A DNA stretch of 64,000 nt, from positions 31,575-95,574 of the forward strand of contig CAXHCA010000005.1 in NCBI GenBank assembly GCA_964015035.1, in the 5' to 3' direction. Both the position numbers and the translations under genes were made by a program. This DNA is from BQJU01 sp964015035 (GTDB lineage: Bacteria > Bacteroidota > Bacteroidia > Chitinophagales > Saprospiraceae). Below, piece after piece: positions 8,257-17,797 of the stretch (position 1 is the first letter of the stretch; every line of letters begins with the position of its first letter). The notes beneath the pieces were generated by a model. The model ran no database searches and was not told the origin of the DNA. It saw nothing but the letters and a program-made list of their open reading frames with translations.

Positions 8257-9258
8257 ATGAAAAGAATATTTTTCCTGCTCATCGTTGGAGTGCTGCTTTT
8301 TCAATCCTGTAAAGAAGACCCCAAACCGGAAAAAGAGAAGAAGCAACTGCCCGTTCCTAAATTTGAGCGGGATTCGGCTTATGCCTATGTGGAAAAGCAA
8401 GTGGCTTTTGGGCCAAGAGTGGTGAATTCAGAAGGGCATAAAGCCACCAAAGAATGGTTGGTCAATAAATTCAAAGACTTTGGAGCCAAGGTGATTGAGC
8501 AGGATTTTCAAGCCAAAGCCTACACGGGGGAAATACTAAATGGCACTAATATCATTGCACAATACAACCCGGAAGCACGCAGCCGGATTGTACTGTCAGC
8601 CCACTGGGATACCCGCCACATTGCCGATTCACCGCTGAGCAAGGAACGCCAAAATGAACCGATACTGGGCGCCGATGACGGGGCGAGCGGCGTCGGTGTT
8701 TTGTTGGAAATTGCCCGTCAATTGCAAGCCAACCCAATAGACCTTGGTGTCGATATTGTCCTTTTTGATGCCGAAGATTACGGCGAAAGCCGGGAGCAAT
8801 ACGCCAATGCTGCGGAAGAGCGCGAGAGCCTTTATTCCTGGGCCTTGGGATCGCAACACTGGGCAAAAAATGTACACGCCTCAGGCATTCAATATGGAAT
8901 TTTGCTGGATATGGTTGGGGCTAAAGGGGCCCGTTTCCCTAAAGAAGCTTATTCCATGCAGTTTGCACCGGAGGTGGTGGATAAAGTTTGGAAATTGGCC
9001 AACCAAATGGGATATGGCAATTATTTTCACAATGCAGCGGGCGGCGGCGTCACCGATGACCACGTCTTTGTGAATAACATAGCGGGTATCAAAATGATCG
9101 ACATTATTAATTTACCGATTGATTCTGACAATAAAGGCTTCGGTTCTCACTGGCACACCCACAATGACGATCTTGATGTGATTGATAAACGCAGTTTGCG
9201 GGCGGTGGGACAGGTGCTGCTGGCCGTGATCTACCGGGAAGCGGCGGGGACTTTATAA
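8257..9258 (+). CDS. M28-family zinc peptidase / glutaminyl-peptide cyclotransferase-like lipoprotein
   Basis: A 333-residue protein with a lipoprotein signal (FQSC, Cys18) and an M28 fold. Metal and active-site positions are readable: SAHWDTR (His116), GADDGASG (Asp140/141), FDAEDYG (Glu173) and GSHWHTHNDD towards the C-terminus. The combination of SAHWDTR, GADDGASG, FDAEDYG and a SQHWAKN segment is typical of bacterial glutaminyl cyclases of the animal type in Bacteroidota, which convert N-terminal Gln exposed after signal peptide cleavage to pyroglutamate. An aminopeptidase role is the alternative. It is likely anchored in the periplasm. It follows thiL by 30 bases. Confidence 0.8.
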   Translation: MKRIFFLLIVGVLLFQSCKEDPKPEKEKKQLPVPKFERDSAYAYVEKQVAFGPRVVNSEGHKATKEWLVNKFKDFGAKVIEQDFQAKAYTGEILNGTNIIAQYNPEARSRIVLSAHWDTRHIADSPLSKERQNEPILGADDGASGVGVLLEIARQLQANPIDLGVDIVLFDAEDYGESREQYANAAEERESLYSWALGSQHWAKNVHASGIQYGILLDMVGAKGARFPKEAYSMQFAPEVVDKVWKLANQMGYGNYFHNAAGGGVTDDHVFVNNIAGIKMIDIINLPIDSDNKGFGSHWHTHNDDLDVIDKRSLRAVGQVLLAVIYREAAGTL

Positions 9259-9282
9259 ACCAATAGACCAATAAGATCTGCC

Positions 9283-10737
9283 ATGACCACTGATACCACC
9301 ATTTTAAATTACATCAACGGTAACTTACAACCGCCACTATCCGGCAATTATCTTGATAATTATGATCCCTCTACGGGACAGGTATACAGCCAGATCCCAG
9401 ATTCGGGTCAGGACGATGTGCAACAGGCCGTAGAGGCAGCCAAAAAGGCCTTTCCGCATTGGTCGTCCTGTGGAACACAGGAACGGTCGCGTATCATGGT
9501 GCGTATTGCCGATTTGATTGCAGAAAATCTGGATGCTTTTGCGAAAGCAGAAAGCCAGGATAATGGCAAGCCGGTATGGTTGTCTTCCAGTGTTGATATT
9601 CCCCGTGCTGAGGCCAATTTTCGTTTTTTTGCCACCGCAATTTTGCATTTTAGCAGTGAAGCCCATCGCATGGAAGGGGTAGCGATCAATTATACCATTC
9701 GCCAACCGATTGGTGTGGTTGGATGTATTTCGCCCTGGAATTTGCCTTTGTATTTATTTACCTGGAAAATAGCGCCTGCCCTGGCAACGGGCAACTGCGT
9801 GGTAGCCAAACCTTCCGAATTGACGCCAATGACGGCCTTTTTGCTGTCTAAAGTGTGTCAAGAAGCCGGACTGCCAGCTGGCGTATTAAATATTGTGCAC
9901 GGCTTGGGCGGTAATACCGGGCAAGCCATTGTCGAACATCCGGAAATTAAAGCCATTTCCTTTACCGGAGGTACACAAACCGGAAAGAGCATTGCCGCGA
10001 CGGCAGCGCCTATGTTTAAAAAGCTTTCGCTGGAATTGGGTGGTAAAAATCCCAATATCATCTTTGCCGACTGCGATTTTGAGGAGATGATGGATGCCAC
10101 CATGCGGTCTTCTTTTGCGAATAATGGCCAGATCTGTCTATGTGGTTCCAGGATTTATATTGAGCGCCCTATTTACGAGCGGTTTCGTGATGAATTGGTC
10201 AAAAGAACCCGGGCCTTAAAAGTGGGAGATCCACTGAGCGAAGGTTCTGACCTTGGGGCCTTGGTTTCCAAAGCACACCTGGAAAAAGTCAAATCCTACC
10301 TCACGCTGGCTCAGCAGGAAGGGGGCAAAATACTCTGTGGCGGAGCCGCAATTGATCATCGGGAAGAACGCCTGCGCAGTGGTTATTATCTTAGTCCGGC
10401 GGTGATAGAAGGCCTACCCATCGGTTGTCGGACCAATCAGGAAGAAATTTTCGGACCTGTAGTCACCATCGCTCCTTTTGATAGCGAAGAAGAAGCCATC
10501 GCGTTGGCCAATGGCACCGTCTATGGCCTGGCCTCCACGCTTTGGACCAGCAATTTACAACGCGCCACTCGTGTAGCGGAACAGTTGCAGGCCGGGATTG
10601 TGTGGGTCAACTGCTGGATGCTTCGAGATCTGCGCACCCCATTTGGAGGTGTTAAAAACTCTGGTGTGGGTCGCGAAGGAGGATTGGAGGCGTTCCGCTT
10701 CTTCACCGAGGCCAAGAATGTGTGTTTGAAGTATTGA
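9283..10737 (+). CDS. NAD-dependent aldehyde dehydrogenase (2-aminomuconic/2-hydroxymuconic semialdehyde type)
   Basis: A 484-residue aldehyde dehydrogenase that oxidises an aldehyde to the acid with NAD(P). Visible are the cofactor motif SFTGGTQTGK, the general base in LELGGKNPN (Glu251), the nucleophile in NGQICLCGSRI (Cys285) and the C-terminal PFGGVKNSGVGREGG. The ICLCGSRI segment resembles the ALDH8/2-hydroxymuconic semialdehyde dehydrogenase branch, known from kynurenine and catechol meta-cleavage degradation, so a 2-aminomuconate semialdehyde substrate is plausible. No other gene of those pathways lies in the window, so the specificity is a guess from motif resemblance. It starts 24 bases after the M28 gene. 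Confidence 0.85.
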   Translation: MTTDTTILNYINGNLQPPLSGNYLDNYDPSTGQVYSQIPDSGQDDVQQAVEAAKKAFPHWSSCGTQERSRIMVRIADLIAENLDAFAKAESQDNGKPVWLSSSVDIPRAEANFRFFATAILHFSSEAHRMEGVAINYTIRQPIGVVGCISPWNLPLYLFTWKIAPALATGNCVVAKPSELTPMTAFLLSKVCQEAGLPAGVLNIVHGLGGNTGQAIVEHPEIKAISFTGGTQTGKSIAATAAPMFKKLSLELGGKNPNIIFADCDFEEMMDATMRSSFANNGQICLCGSRIYIERPIYERFRDELVKRTRALKVGDPLSEGSDLGALVSKAHLEKVKSYLTLAQQEGGKILCGGAAIDHREERLRSGYYLSPAVIEGLPIGCRTNQEEIFGPVVTIAPFDSEEEAIALANGTVYGLASTLWTSNLQRATRVAEQLQAGIVWVNCWMLRDLRTPFGGVKNSGVGREGGLEAFRFFTEAKNVCLKY

Positions 10738-10757
10738 GGGCAGGCTTAGACTCCAAA

Positions 10758-10788
10758 TTGTCCCATTTCCCAAATATCCCTATCTTTG
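10758..10788 (+). promoter_or_regulatory. Bacteroidota-type promoter for mtaB
   Basis: A -33 TTG (10758-10760), a 20-base spacer and a -7 box TATCTTTG (10781-10788) agree with the TTG-N19/20-TAnnTTTG consensus. The box is 20 bases before the ATG at 10809, so longer in-frame starts beginning upstream of the promoter (for example 10722) are unlikely. Confidence 0.65.
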
Positions 10789-10808
10789 CAACCAAATTAA
10801 AAATTCCG

Positions 10809-12158
10809 ATGGCTACGCCAAAGACAGTTGCCTTTTACACGCTGGGTTGCAAGCTCAATTATTCTGAAACATCGTCGATCGGGCGCTTGTTTGAGGATGC
10901 AGGGTATGGAGAAGTGAAGTTTGACGAAGGGGCGGATATCTACGTGATCAACACCTGCTCTGTCACCGATTTTGCCGATAAGAAATGTCGCAATATCGTG
11001 CGGAAAGCGCTGCGGCACAATGCCCAGGCGTTTGTGGTTGTGATTGGTTGTTACGCCCAACTGAAACCGGAAGAAATCTCCAATATCTCCGGGGTTGATC
11101 TGGTGCTCGGTGCAGCCGAGAAATTCCGCATTCTGGAATACATTGATGACCTCAGCAAATCGCCCGATAAAGGTATGGTGAGGGCCGGGGAGGTGACTGA
11201 AGCGAAGGACTTTATCAATGCTTTTTCCTTTGGTGATCGGACCCGATCGTTTCTTAAAGTACAGGATGGCTGCAATTATAAATGTACCTTTTGTACCATC
11301 CCGCTAGCCCGAGGTAAGAGCCGTAGCGATACCGTTGAAAATGTGGTGGCTAATGCCAAAAAAATTGCCGCATTAGGGGTGAAAGAGATTGTGCTGACCG
11401 GGGTCAATATTGGCGACTTTGGCAATGGCACGGAAGTGATAGAAGGCGTCAGACCTCGGAAAGAAGCTCTTTTCATCGACCTGATCCGGGCATTGGATGA
11501 GGTAGCAGGTATCGAACGGTTCCGGATCTCTTCCATCGAGCCCAATTTGTGTACCGATGAAATTATCGAATTTGTAGCCCAATCCAAGCGGTTTGTTCCC
11601 CATTTTCACATGCCATTGCAGTCTGGAAATAACCGACAATTGCAACAAATGCGCCGTCGCTACAAGCGTGAATTGTATGCCTCTCGCGTGGCAAAGATCA
11701 AGGAATTGATGCCGCATTGCTGCATCGGTGTGGATACCATTGTCGGATTTCCCGGAGAGACCGAAGAAGATTTCTTGGAGTCCTACCGCTTTATCAACGA
11801 ACTGGACATTTCCTACCTGCACGTCTTTACCTATTCGGAACGTCCCAATACGCCTGCGGTAGAAATGGAGGGCAAAGTCCCTATGCAGGAGCGCCGTCGC
11901 CGCAACGAAATGCTGAATATTCTAAGTGACAAAAAGCGGCGACATTTTTATAGCCAGCACCTGGGAGAAGAACGCATTGTTTTGTTTGAACACAGTAAAA
12001 CTCCGGGATTAATGTCCGGATTTACCGACAACTACGTCAAAGTCGAGCTGCCATTGGACGAAAGTCTACTCAACAAACTGGCTCCCGTTACCCTTCAGGA
12101 TATCAACGATCAGGGATTGGTGAATGCCGTGCTGTGTGATGTTAAAGTCACTACCTAA
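10809..12158 (+). CDS. mtaB: tRNA t6A37 methylthiotransferase
   Basis: A 449-residue radical-SAM enzyme that adds a methylthio group to N6-threonylcarbamoyladenosine at position 37 of tRNAs reading ANN codons. The N-terminal domain binds one Fe-S cluster through Cys14 (TLGCKLN), Cys50 (NTCSVTD) and Cys81 (IGCYAQ). The radical-SAM domain carries CxxxCxxC (Cys155, Cys159, Cys162; GCNYKCTFCTIP). A C-terminal TRAM-like domain follows (ERIVLFEHSK...YVKVELP). The TLGCKLNYSET start distinguishes MtaB from MiaB and RimO. The start at 10809 follows a good promoter and puts the first Cys at the usual distance. It converges with the next gene, overlapping tail-to-tail by 8 bases. Confidence 0.93.
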   Translation: MATPKTVAFYTLGCKLNYSETSSIGRLFEDAGYGEVKFDEGADIYVINTCSVTDFADKKCRNIVRKALRHNAQAFVVVIGCYAQLKPEEISNISGVDLVLGAAEKFRILEYIDDLSKSPDKGMVRAGEVTEAKDFINAFSFGDRTRSFLKVQDGCNYKCTFCTIPLARGKSRSDTVENVVANAKKIAALGVKEIVLTGVNIGDFGNGTEVIEGVRPRKEALFIDLIRALDEVAGIERFRISSIEPNLCTDEIIEFVAQSKRFVPHFHMPLQSGNNRQLQQMRRRYKRELYASRVAKIKELMPHCCIGVDTIVGFPGETEEDFLESYRFINELDISYLHVFTYSERPNTPAVEMEGKVPMQERRRRNEMLNILSDKKRRHFYSQHLGEERIVLFEHSKTPGLMSGFTDNYVKVELPLDESLLNKLAPVTLQDINDQGLVNAVLCDVKVTT

Positions 12159-12879
12159 ACGACTTATCCCGCCAAAGTTTTTGCCCTTGTTCAAGCGCCT
12201 CCGGCTTGCCCACATCCAGCCAGATGTCCGCATCGTGGCGATAGGCTTGGATAACTTCTTTTTGTGCGGCCTCGAGATACACATCAATGATGGAAAAAAC
12301 CTCCTGATCTGGAAAGTAACGAAATAGATTGGGATGGATCACGTGAATGCCGCTAAAGGAAAGGGGCGTTTGCACATCGGCATAGCGGCTGATTTTTTGT
12401 TCTCCCGTCTTCATGTTTTGCCAGCCACAAAGGGTCTGGTTTTGATCAAATAGTAGCTTGCGGGAGCTCTCCCGGTCTCTCACGGCCAGAGTGGCGATGG
12501 CGTCAGTACCTAATTGCTGTTGATATAAAGCTGCCAAATCAATATTGGTTAAGATGTCGGCATTGTATACCAAAAAAGGGCCGTCTTGTAAAAACCAAGC
12601 GGCTTTTTTTAAGCCGCCTCCAGTATCCAATAGTTGATCTCGTTCGTCGGAAATTTCGAGGTGAATGCCAAAATGATCCTTAGCTTCGAGAAAGTCGATG
12701 ATCTGTTGTCCGAAGTGGTGAATGTTGATGATTACCTCTCGAAAGCCGTGATGAATTAGCTTTTGAAGGGCAATTTCCAGCAATGGAATGCCATTGACCT
12801 CAACCAGAGCCTTTGGTTTGTTGTTGGTTAATGGACGTAATCGGGTGCCGAGGCCGGCAGCAAAGATCATGGCCTTCAT
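12151..12879 (-). CDS. Sugar-1-phosphate nucleotidyltransferase (MurNAc-1-P uridylyltransferase-like)
   Basis: A 242-residue enzyme of the NDP-sugar pyrophosphorylase family, which joins a nucleoside triphosphate to a sugar-1-phosphate. The signature FAAGLGTRLRPLT followed by NKPKAL lies at the very N-terminus when the start is taken at 12879; an upstream start at 12933 would add 18 unlikely residues. YNADILTNID carries the Asp that binds metal, and WLDVGKPEAL near the end is typical of the family. The length and single-domain form resemble MurU of the peptidoglycan recycling route, but the partner kinase (AmgK) is not adjacent. Other NDP-sugar synthases are possible. It is divergent from lpxK with 52 bases between the starts. 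Confidence 0.75.
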   Translation of the reverse strand: MKAMIFAAGLGTRLRPLTNNKPKALVEVNGIPLLEIALQKLIHHGFREVIINIHHFGQQIIDFLEAKDHFGIHLEISDERDQLLDTGGGLKKAAWFLQDGPFLVYNADILTNIDLAALYQQQLGTDAIATLAVRDRESSRKLLFDQNQTLCGWQNMKTGEQKISRYADVQTPLSFSGIHVIHPNLFRYFPDQEVFSIIDVYLEAAQKEVIQAYRHDADIWLDVGKPEALEQGQKLWRDKSFR

Positions 12880-12931
12880 GAATTGATGCTTTTTGTGAAA
12901 CTTGGTAGCCAAAAGTCTTACTTTTACACGC

Positions 12932-13999
12932 ATGATCCAAAGTATACTGGTTAAAATTTTATTAGCCCCCCTATCCTTGCTTTACGGTTTTGGCGTAAGC
13001 CTGCGCGATTTTTTCTATCGACAGGGATTGTTGAAGTCGATAGAATTTAATGTGCCAACCATCTCTGTGGGTAATCTTTCTGTAGGAGGGGCTGGAAAAA
13101 CGCCTCATATAGAATACCTCATCCGCTTGTTGCAAGACTACCTGGAAGTAGCTACACTTAGTCGGGGGTACAAACGCAAAACAAAGGGATATCTGGAGGT
13201 TCATCCACGCATGACGGCCGAGCAGGCCGGAGATGAACCCTTGCAGTTTAAGCGCAAGTTCCCGGAAATTATGGTGACTGTTTCCGAAAGTCGCACCTTT
13301 GCTGTTCCGCAGATTATGATGGCGCGACCCGACACACAGGTGGTATTGCTTGATGACGCCTTTCAACACCGCTCTATTAAACCGGGGTTGAATGTGTTAC
13401 TCACCCAGTTTAGTGAGCCTTTTACCCGGGATTACCTGCTGCCTTCGGGGCGCTTGCGCGAATGGCGTTCTGCCTACGAGCGGGCCGATATCGTTATCGT
13501 TTCCAAATGCCCATTTGAAGTCAGTGAGGCAGAGAAACAGGCCTTGATTGAGGAGATTAAGCCGTTGCCGCACCAACAGATTTATTTCTCTTATTACGAT
13601 TATACCCGGCCCTATTACATTATCAATCCCAATTATGTGACAGACCTGCAAGCGGATTGGGATGTGCTGTTGATCTGTGCTATTGCGCGAACCGATTATT
13701 TGGTGGATTACCTGGAGCAAAAGGTAAACAGTGTGAAGGTGTTGGAATACGAAGATCACCACTTTTTTGAAAAGTCTGATGTAGCCCATCTCAAGGCGGT
13801 TTTTGACAATATTGAATCGGAGAAAAAGCTGATCATTACCACGGAAAAGGACGCTATGCGATTAGAGTTGCACCGGGCTTTTTTGGTTGAAAACCGAATG
13901 CCTATATTTGCTATACCGGTGGACGTGAAGTTCCACTTTGGCGAAGGCGAGAAATTTGATGAAAACATCAAAGATTTTCTGTTAAACTTTAAAGTCTGA
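12932..13999 (+). CDS. lpxK: Tetraacyldisaccharide 4'-kinase
   Basis: A 355-residue inner-membrane-associated kinase that phosphorylates the 4' position of the lipid A disaccharide, the sixth step of lipid A synthesis. An N-terminal amphipathic or hydrophobic segment (1-25) is followed by VGNLSVGGAGKTP (Walker A, about 46-58), and LLDDAFQHR and LPSGRLREW are hallmark LpxK motifs. VIVSKCP and TTEKDAMRL are also typical. The start at 12932 gives the family's usual N-terminus; a start at 12902 would extend it by ten residues. The acyltransferase gene follows after two bases, so the two may be co-translated. Confidence 0.93.
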   Translation: MIQSILVKILLAPLSLLYGFGVSLRDFFYRQGLLKSIEFNVPTISVGNLSVGGAGKTPHIEYLIRLLQDYLEVATLSRGYKRKTKGYLEVHPRMTAEQAGDEPLQFKRKFPEIMVTVSESRTFAVPQIMMARPDTQVVLLDDAFQHRSIKPGLNVLLTQFSEPFTRDYLLPSGRLREWRSAYERADIVIVSKCPFEVSEAEKQALIEEIKPLPHQQIYFSYYDYTRPYYIINPNYVTDLQADWDVLLICAIARTDYLVDYLEQKVNSVKVLEYEDHHFFEKSDVAHLKAVFDNIESEKKLIITTEKDAMRLELHRAFLVENRMPIFAIPVDVKFHFGEGEKFDENIKDFLLNFKV

Positions 14000-14001
14000 T
14001 T

Positions 14002-15294
14002 TTGAATCCATTGCTTAGAGGCATCTACCGATTTTTAAAATTACTGACCCGGTTAATTCTGGCTATTTTTTATCCAGATACTACTATTATCAATGGAGAG
14101 CGATTGGTTTTTCGCAATCCGGCCATTGTGGTCAGCAATCATCCAAACACCTTGATTGATGCGGTGCGAACAGCCTCCCTGGTTAAGCGGCAGGTATTCT
14201 TTTTGGCCAATTGGGGCTTGTTTAAAACGCCTTTTCAAAACTGGTTTTTCAATACCTTTTACTGCATTCCCATTAAGCGGCCACAGGATGTAAGCAGTGG
14301 TGTGGTACTCAAAAATGATGATGCTTTTGATCGCTGCGACGAGCACCTGGGCAATGGCGGGGTCCTTTATATTGCTCCGGAAGGCACCAGCTTTATTGAA
14401 CGACGGTTGCGGCCTATTAAAACCGGCACGGCCCGTATTGCGTTAAGCGCTGAAGACAAAAAAGACTTCAATCTCGACCTCTCCATTTTACCGGTGGGGC
14501 TGACTTATTCGGATAGTCACCTTTCGGGAACCCGGTTGGTGGTAAATGTAGGAGAACCCATTTCCCTCAAACCTTTCGCCGAGGATTATCGAAAAGACAC
14601 TTTTGGCACTGTGCGCAAGCTTACTGCGCTGCTGGAGGAACGCATGAAGGGGCTGTTGTTGCAATCTCGCAATGATGAAGAAGATGCGCTATTGCGAAAG
14701 CTGGAACGCATTCTTTCTTCCGAGAATCGAAGTGGGACCTGGCTGTTTTACAAAAGCCAGGCGCTGCTGACCATGATCCAATCAGCGGAAAAAGCCACCT
14801 TGGACCGATTGCGTACCACAACCCATCAATATTTTGGCAAGCTGCGCTTTTACCATCTTGAGGATGAGGTTATTGCCGAAGCCACCGGTTACCGAAGTGG
14901 GGCGCCTCTCATTTTTCGATTGATGGGGCTGGTTATTGGTGCTCCGCTCTTTTTATATGGACTGGTCAATAATTTTTTGGCGGCCTTTACCCCGGTACTG
15001 ATTGCCAATAAAGTCAATTTGTACATTGGTTATATGTCTACGGTGAAAGTCCTGAGCGGAATTTTGTCTTTCCCTTTGTTCTACTATATACAGTGCAAGG
15101 TATTCATGGCGCTATTTCCAGAAATTGGAGTTGGGTGGTACCTGCTTAGTTTGCCCATCAGTGGCTTTTTTGCACGCCGCTATTGGAAGTGGGCCAAAAT
15201 TGTGATCTCCGCCCTGCGTTGGGATTTACTGGATGAGTCGATCAGAGAACAGATGAGTAACTGGCGCCGGGAGCTACGGGAATTTGAAGGATAA
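14002..15294 (+). CDS. Glycerol-phosphate acyltransferase (PlsC-type) membrane protein
   Basis: A 430-residue protein with an acyltransferase domain in its first half. The catalytic block is VVSNHPNTLID (HPN form of the HxxxxD motif), followed by CIPIKRP and APEGTSF, the other PlsC-family blocks. The C-terminal half holds about three or four membrane segments (near 310-385). The role is transfer of an acyl group to glycerol-3-phosphate, lysophosphatidate or a similar membrane acceptor. It begins with TTG two bases after the lpxK stop; this unusual start is chosen because the domain begins almost at once and no ATG is positioned better. The neighbourhood points to phospholipid or lipid A assembly. 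Confidence 0.8.
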   Translation: MNPLLRGIYRFLKLLTRLILAIFYPDTTIINGERLVFRNPAIVVSNHPNTLIDAVRTASLVKRQVFFLANWGLFKTPFQNWFFNTFYCIPIKRPQDVSSGVVLKNDDAFDRCDEHLGNGGVLYIAPEGTSFIERRLRPIKTGTARIALSAEDKKDFNLDLSILPVGLTYSDSHLSGTRLVVNVGEPISLKPFAEDYRKDTFGTVRKLTALLEERMKGLLLQSRNDEEDALLRKLERILSSENRSGTWLFYKSQALLTMIQSAEKATLDRLRTTTHQYFGKLRFYHLEDEVIAEATGYRSGAPLIFRLMGLVIGAPLFLYGLVNNFLAAFTPVLIANKVNLYIGYMSTVKVLSGILSFPLFYYIQCKVFMALFPEIGVGWYLLSLPISGFFARRYWKWAKIVISALRWDLLDESIREQMSNWRRELREFEG

Positions 15295-15615
15295 TTGGCA
15301 TTTTATACTGTTAGCATTACGTTAAAGTTGAAATTGGCACGATTCTAGTAAAACAATTATAGGCAAAAAGAAGTATATTTATTGTCCAGTAAATTTGAAA
15401 TTTGTTGTAAGAACTTTTTCAAAAAGGTGTTGGGTGCCGGAAATGCATCATCTACCCCCAAGCGGGAGATCTTTGGATCCCCGTAGACTAATCCGACCTC
15501 CATTGACGTTAACATTATTAGATTTTTGAATCAATAAATGCCCTTGCGAGATTTGGAGTAAAATAAAAATAGCATGCTAAATTTTTCGCTCCCAAGGGAA
15601 TTAAAAAAGAAAATT
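15295..15615 (+). other. Intergenic gap without recognisable gene
   Basis: About 320 AT-rich bases between the acyltransferase and the S41 protease. I see no open frame with family character, no tRNA-like fold and no clear TAnnTTTG box with a -33 partner. An ATG at 15574 is in frame with the protease gene but adds only 14 charged residues before its signal segment. Confidence 0.5.
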
Positions 15616-17709
15616 ATGAAGTTCAGAGGAGCCATCTTTTTTTCGCTCATAGCAGTTGTCCTTACTGTAGCGGCTTACTATCCCAAAGTAAATAGCCAGG
15701 AAAAAGAATCCATCTTAGTGAGAACGATCCTTCGTGGATTGGAGCAATTGCACTATCAGCCGCAAAAAATTGATGATAAGTTTTCTGAGAAAGTATACAA
15801 TATGTATCTCAATCAATTGGATAGCGGCAAGCGGTTTTTGACGCAGGAAGATATTGATCAACTGGAGAAATTCAAGTACGATATCGATGAGGAGTCCAAT
15901 GCAGGTACATATGAATTTTTTGACCTTTCTCTGAGTTTGGTAGAAGCGGGTATGAAGAAGACTCAGGCTTACTACCGCGAAATTCTCTCCCATCCATTCG
16001 ATTTTTCTGAAAAAGAAGAAATTCAAATGGATGGTGAAAAAAGATCATTTGCCAAAGATGATAAAGAATTGAAGGCCTTCTGGGAAAAATACTTGAAATA
16101 CGAGGTGTTGACCAAGTATGTTGATAAATTGGAAAGTCAAAAGGATATAGGTGAAGGAGAAGAGCGGAAATCAGAAGAAGTTTTGGAAGAGGAATCTCGC
16201 AAAGAAATACTTGAGATGTTTGATAATTGGTATGAGCGTCTCAGCAAGTTGAAGCGGGAAGACCGCCTGAGCTACTACCTCAATACGCTGACCAGTACTT
16301 TTGATCCTCACACGAATTATTTCAAGCCGATTGATAAAGAAAACTTCAACATTCGCTTCAGCGGCCGTTTGGAAGGTATTGGTGCTCGCTTGATGAGTGA
16401 TGGAGACTATACTAAAGTTTCTGATATCGTAGTAGGTGGCCCAGCCTGGAAGGGCAAAGAACTGGAAGCCAACGATATAATCATGAAGGTGAAACAAGAA
16501 GACGGAGAAGCGGTAGACATCAAAAATATGGTGTTGGATGACGTCGTTTCCCAGATTCGTGGTGACAAAGGAACAACGGTTACCCTTACGGTGAAAAAGA
16601 TAGATGGTACCATACAAGATATTTCTATCGTTCGTGAAGTTGTCATCATCGATGAGCGTTTTGCCCGTTCATTAATTCTTGATGGCAGCGGTGAAAACGA
16701 AAAAATTGGGTACATCTATCTGCCTAGTTTCTACGCCGATTTCGAAAATGAAGACGGCCGGAATTGTTCAGAAGATGTGAAGAAAGAGATCGAAAAACTA
16801 AAAGCAGAAAAAGTCGATGGTATTATCCTGGATCTGCGGAATAATGGTGGGGGCTCTCTGCGCGATGTGGTAGAAATGTCCGGATATTTTATCGAAAAGG
16901 GACCAATTGTGCAAGTGAAGTCTCGTCGGGATAAAGCGCAGGTATTGATGGATGTTGATCCTCGGGTACAATACGATGGCCCCTTAGCGGTCATGGTAAA
17001 TTCATATAGTGCTTCTGCTTCCGAAATTTTGGCGGCTGCTCTGCAGGATTACGGACGTGCTGTAATTGTAGGAAGCAAGTCGACCTTTGGTAAAGGAACG
17101 GTACAGCGATTTGTAGACCTGGACCGCACCATTAACGGTTTGGACGAAGTCAAGCCACTCGGTGAGGTGAAACTGACCATGCAAAAATTCTACCGAATCA
17201 ACGGAGGGTCTACTCAGTTGAAAGGGGTTATTCCTGATATCATTCTTCCAGATAATTATCACTACATCAAAACCGGTGAAAAGGAAGAAGATTATCCAAT
17301 GGAATGGTCAGAAATTGAGCCCGTGAAGTTTAGCCAGAATGTCAATATCGTGAAAAATTTGGATAAGCTGCGTAAGCGCAGTGAGCAGCGTCTGAAAAAC
17401 AACGGGACCTTCCAGAAAATTCTGGAAAACGCTAAGCGTTTGCAAACCAAAATGGAGGAGTCCGTTTATCCATTGTCTCTAGAGGAATACCAGGAGATGG
17501 AACGCCGCCAGAAGAAAGAAGCCGATGAATTTAAAGGGATGTTTGATGAAGTAGTGCTTTCAGGAGTTTCCAACCTGGAAGTTGACCTTCCTCTGATCAA
17601 TGCAGATGAGTCAAAGCAAGCTCGTAACGAAGATTTGATGGCCACTCTTTCAAAAGACGTTTACGTAAAAGAAACATTGAACATCATGCACGATATGATT
17701 AAGCAATAA
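15616..17709 (+). CDS. prc: Tail-specific (Tsp/Prc-like) C-terminal processing protease, S41 family
   Basis: A 697-residue periplasmic serine protease that degrades or trims proteins from the C-terminus. An N-terminal signal or anchor segment (about 5-25) is followed by a long helical N-terminal domain, a PDZ domain (about 245-330) and the S41 catalytic domain. DGIILDLRNNGGGSL forms the substrate cleft, SASASE (465-470) carries the nucleophile, and KSTFGKGTVQ holds the general-base Lys. The C-terminal helical DUF3340-like region matches the Tsp rather than the short CtpA form. The start at 15616 places the hydrophobic segment at the N-terminus; 15574 is an alternative. Tsp proteases act on envelope proteins and lipoproteins. 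Confidence 0.9.
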   Translation: MKFRGAIFFSLIAVVLTVAAYYPKVNSQEKESILVRTILRGLEQLHYQPQKIDDKFSEKVYNMYLNQLDSGKRFLTQEDIDQLEKFKYDIDEESNAGTYEFFDLSLSLVEAGMKKTQAYYREILSHPFDFSEKEEIQMDGEKRSFAKDDKELKAFWEKYLKYEVLTKYVDKLESQKDIGEGEERKSEEVLEEESRKEILEMFDNWYERLSKLKREDRLSYYLNTLTSTFDPHTNYFKPIDKENFNIRFSGRLEGIGARLMSDGDYTKVSDIVVGGPAWKGKELEANDIIMKVKQEDGEAVDIKNMVLDDVVSQIRGDKGTTVTLTVKKIDGTIQDISIVREVVIIDERFARSLILDGSGENEKIGYIYLPSFYADFENEDGRNCSEDVKKEIEKLKAEKVDGIILDLRNNGGGSLRDVVEMSGYFIEKGPIVQVKSRRDKAQVLMDVDPRVQYDGPLAVMVNSYSASASEILAAALQDYGRAVIVGSKSTFGKGTVQRFVDLDRTINGLDEVKPLGEVKLTMQKFYRINGGSTQLKGVIPDIILPDNYHYIKTGEKEEDYPMEWSEIEPVKFSQNVNIVKNLDKLRKRSEQRLKNNGTFQKILENAKRLQTKMEESVYPLSLEEYQEMERRQKKEADEFKGMFDEVVLSGVSNLEVDLPLINADESKQARNEDLMATLSKDVYVKETLNIMHDMIKQ

Positions 17710-17735
17710 TCCCTTCGAGAGGCATGCTTCGCAAG

Positions 17736-17770
17736 GGGGCAATTCGGACATTAATTCGGATTGCCCCTTT
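17736..17770 (+). terminator. Possible terminator after the Tsp protease gene
   Basis: GGGGCAAT (17736-17743) pairs with ATTGCCCC (17760-17767) across a 16-base loop, followed by only three T. The fit is modest; it could also act for the convergent gene on the other strand. Confidence 0.4.
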
Positions 17771-17797
17771 GTCGTTTGAGATGGAGCGCTTATCTAA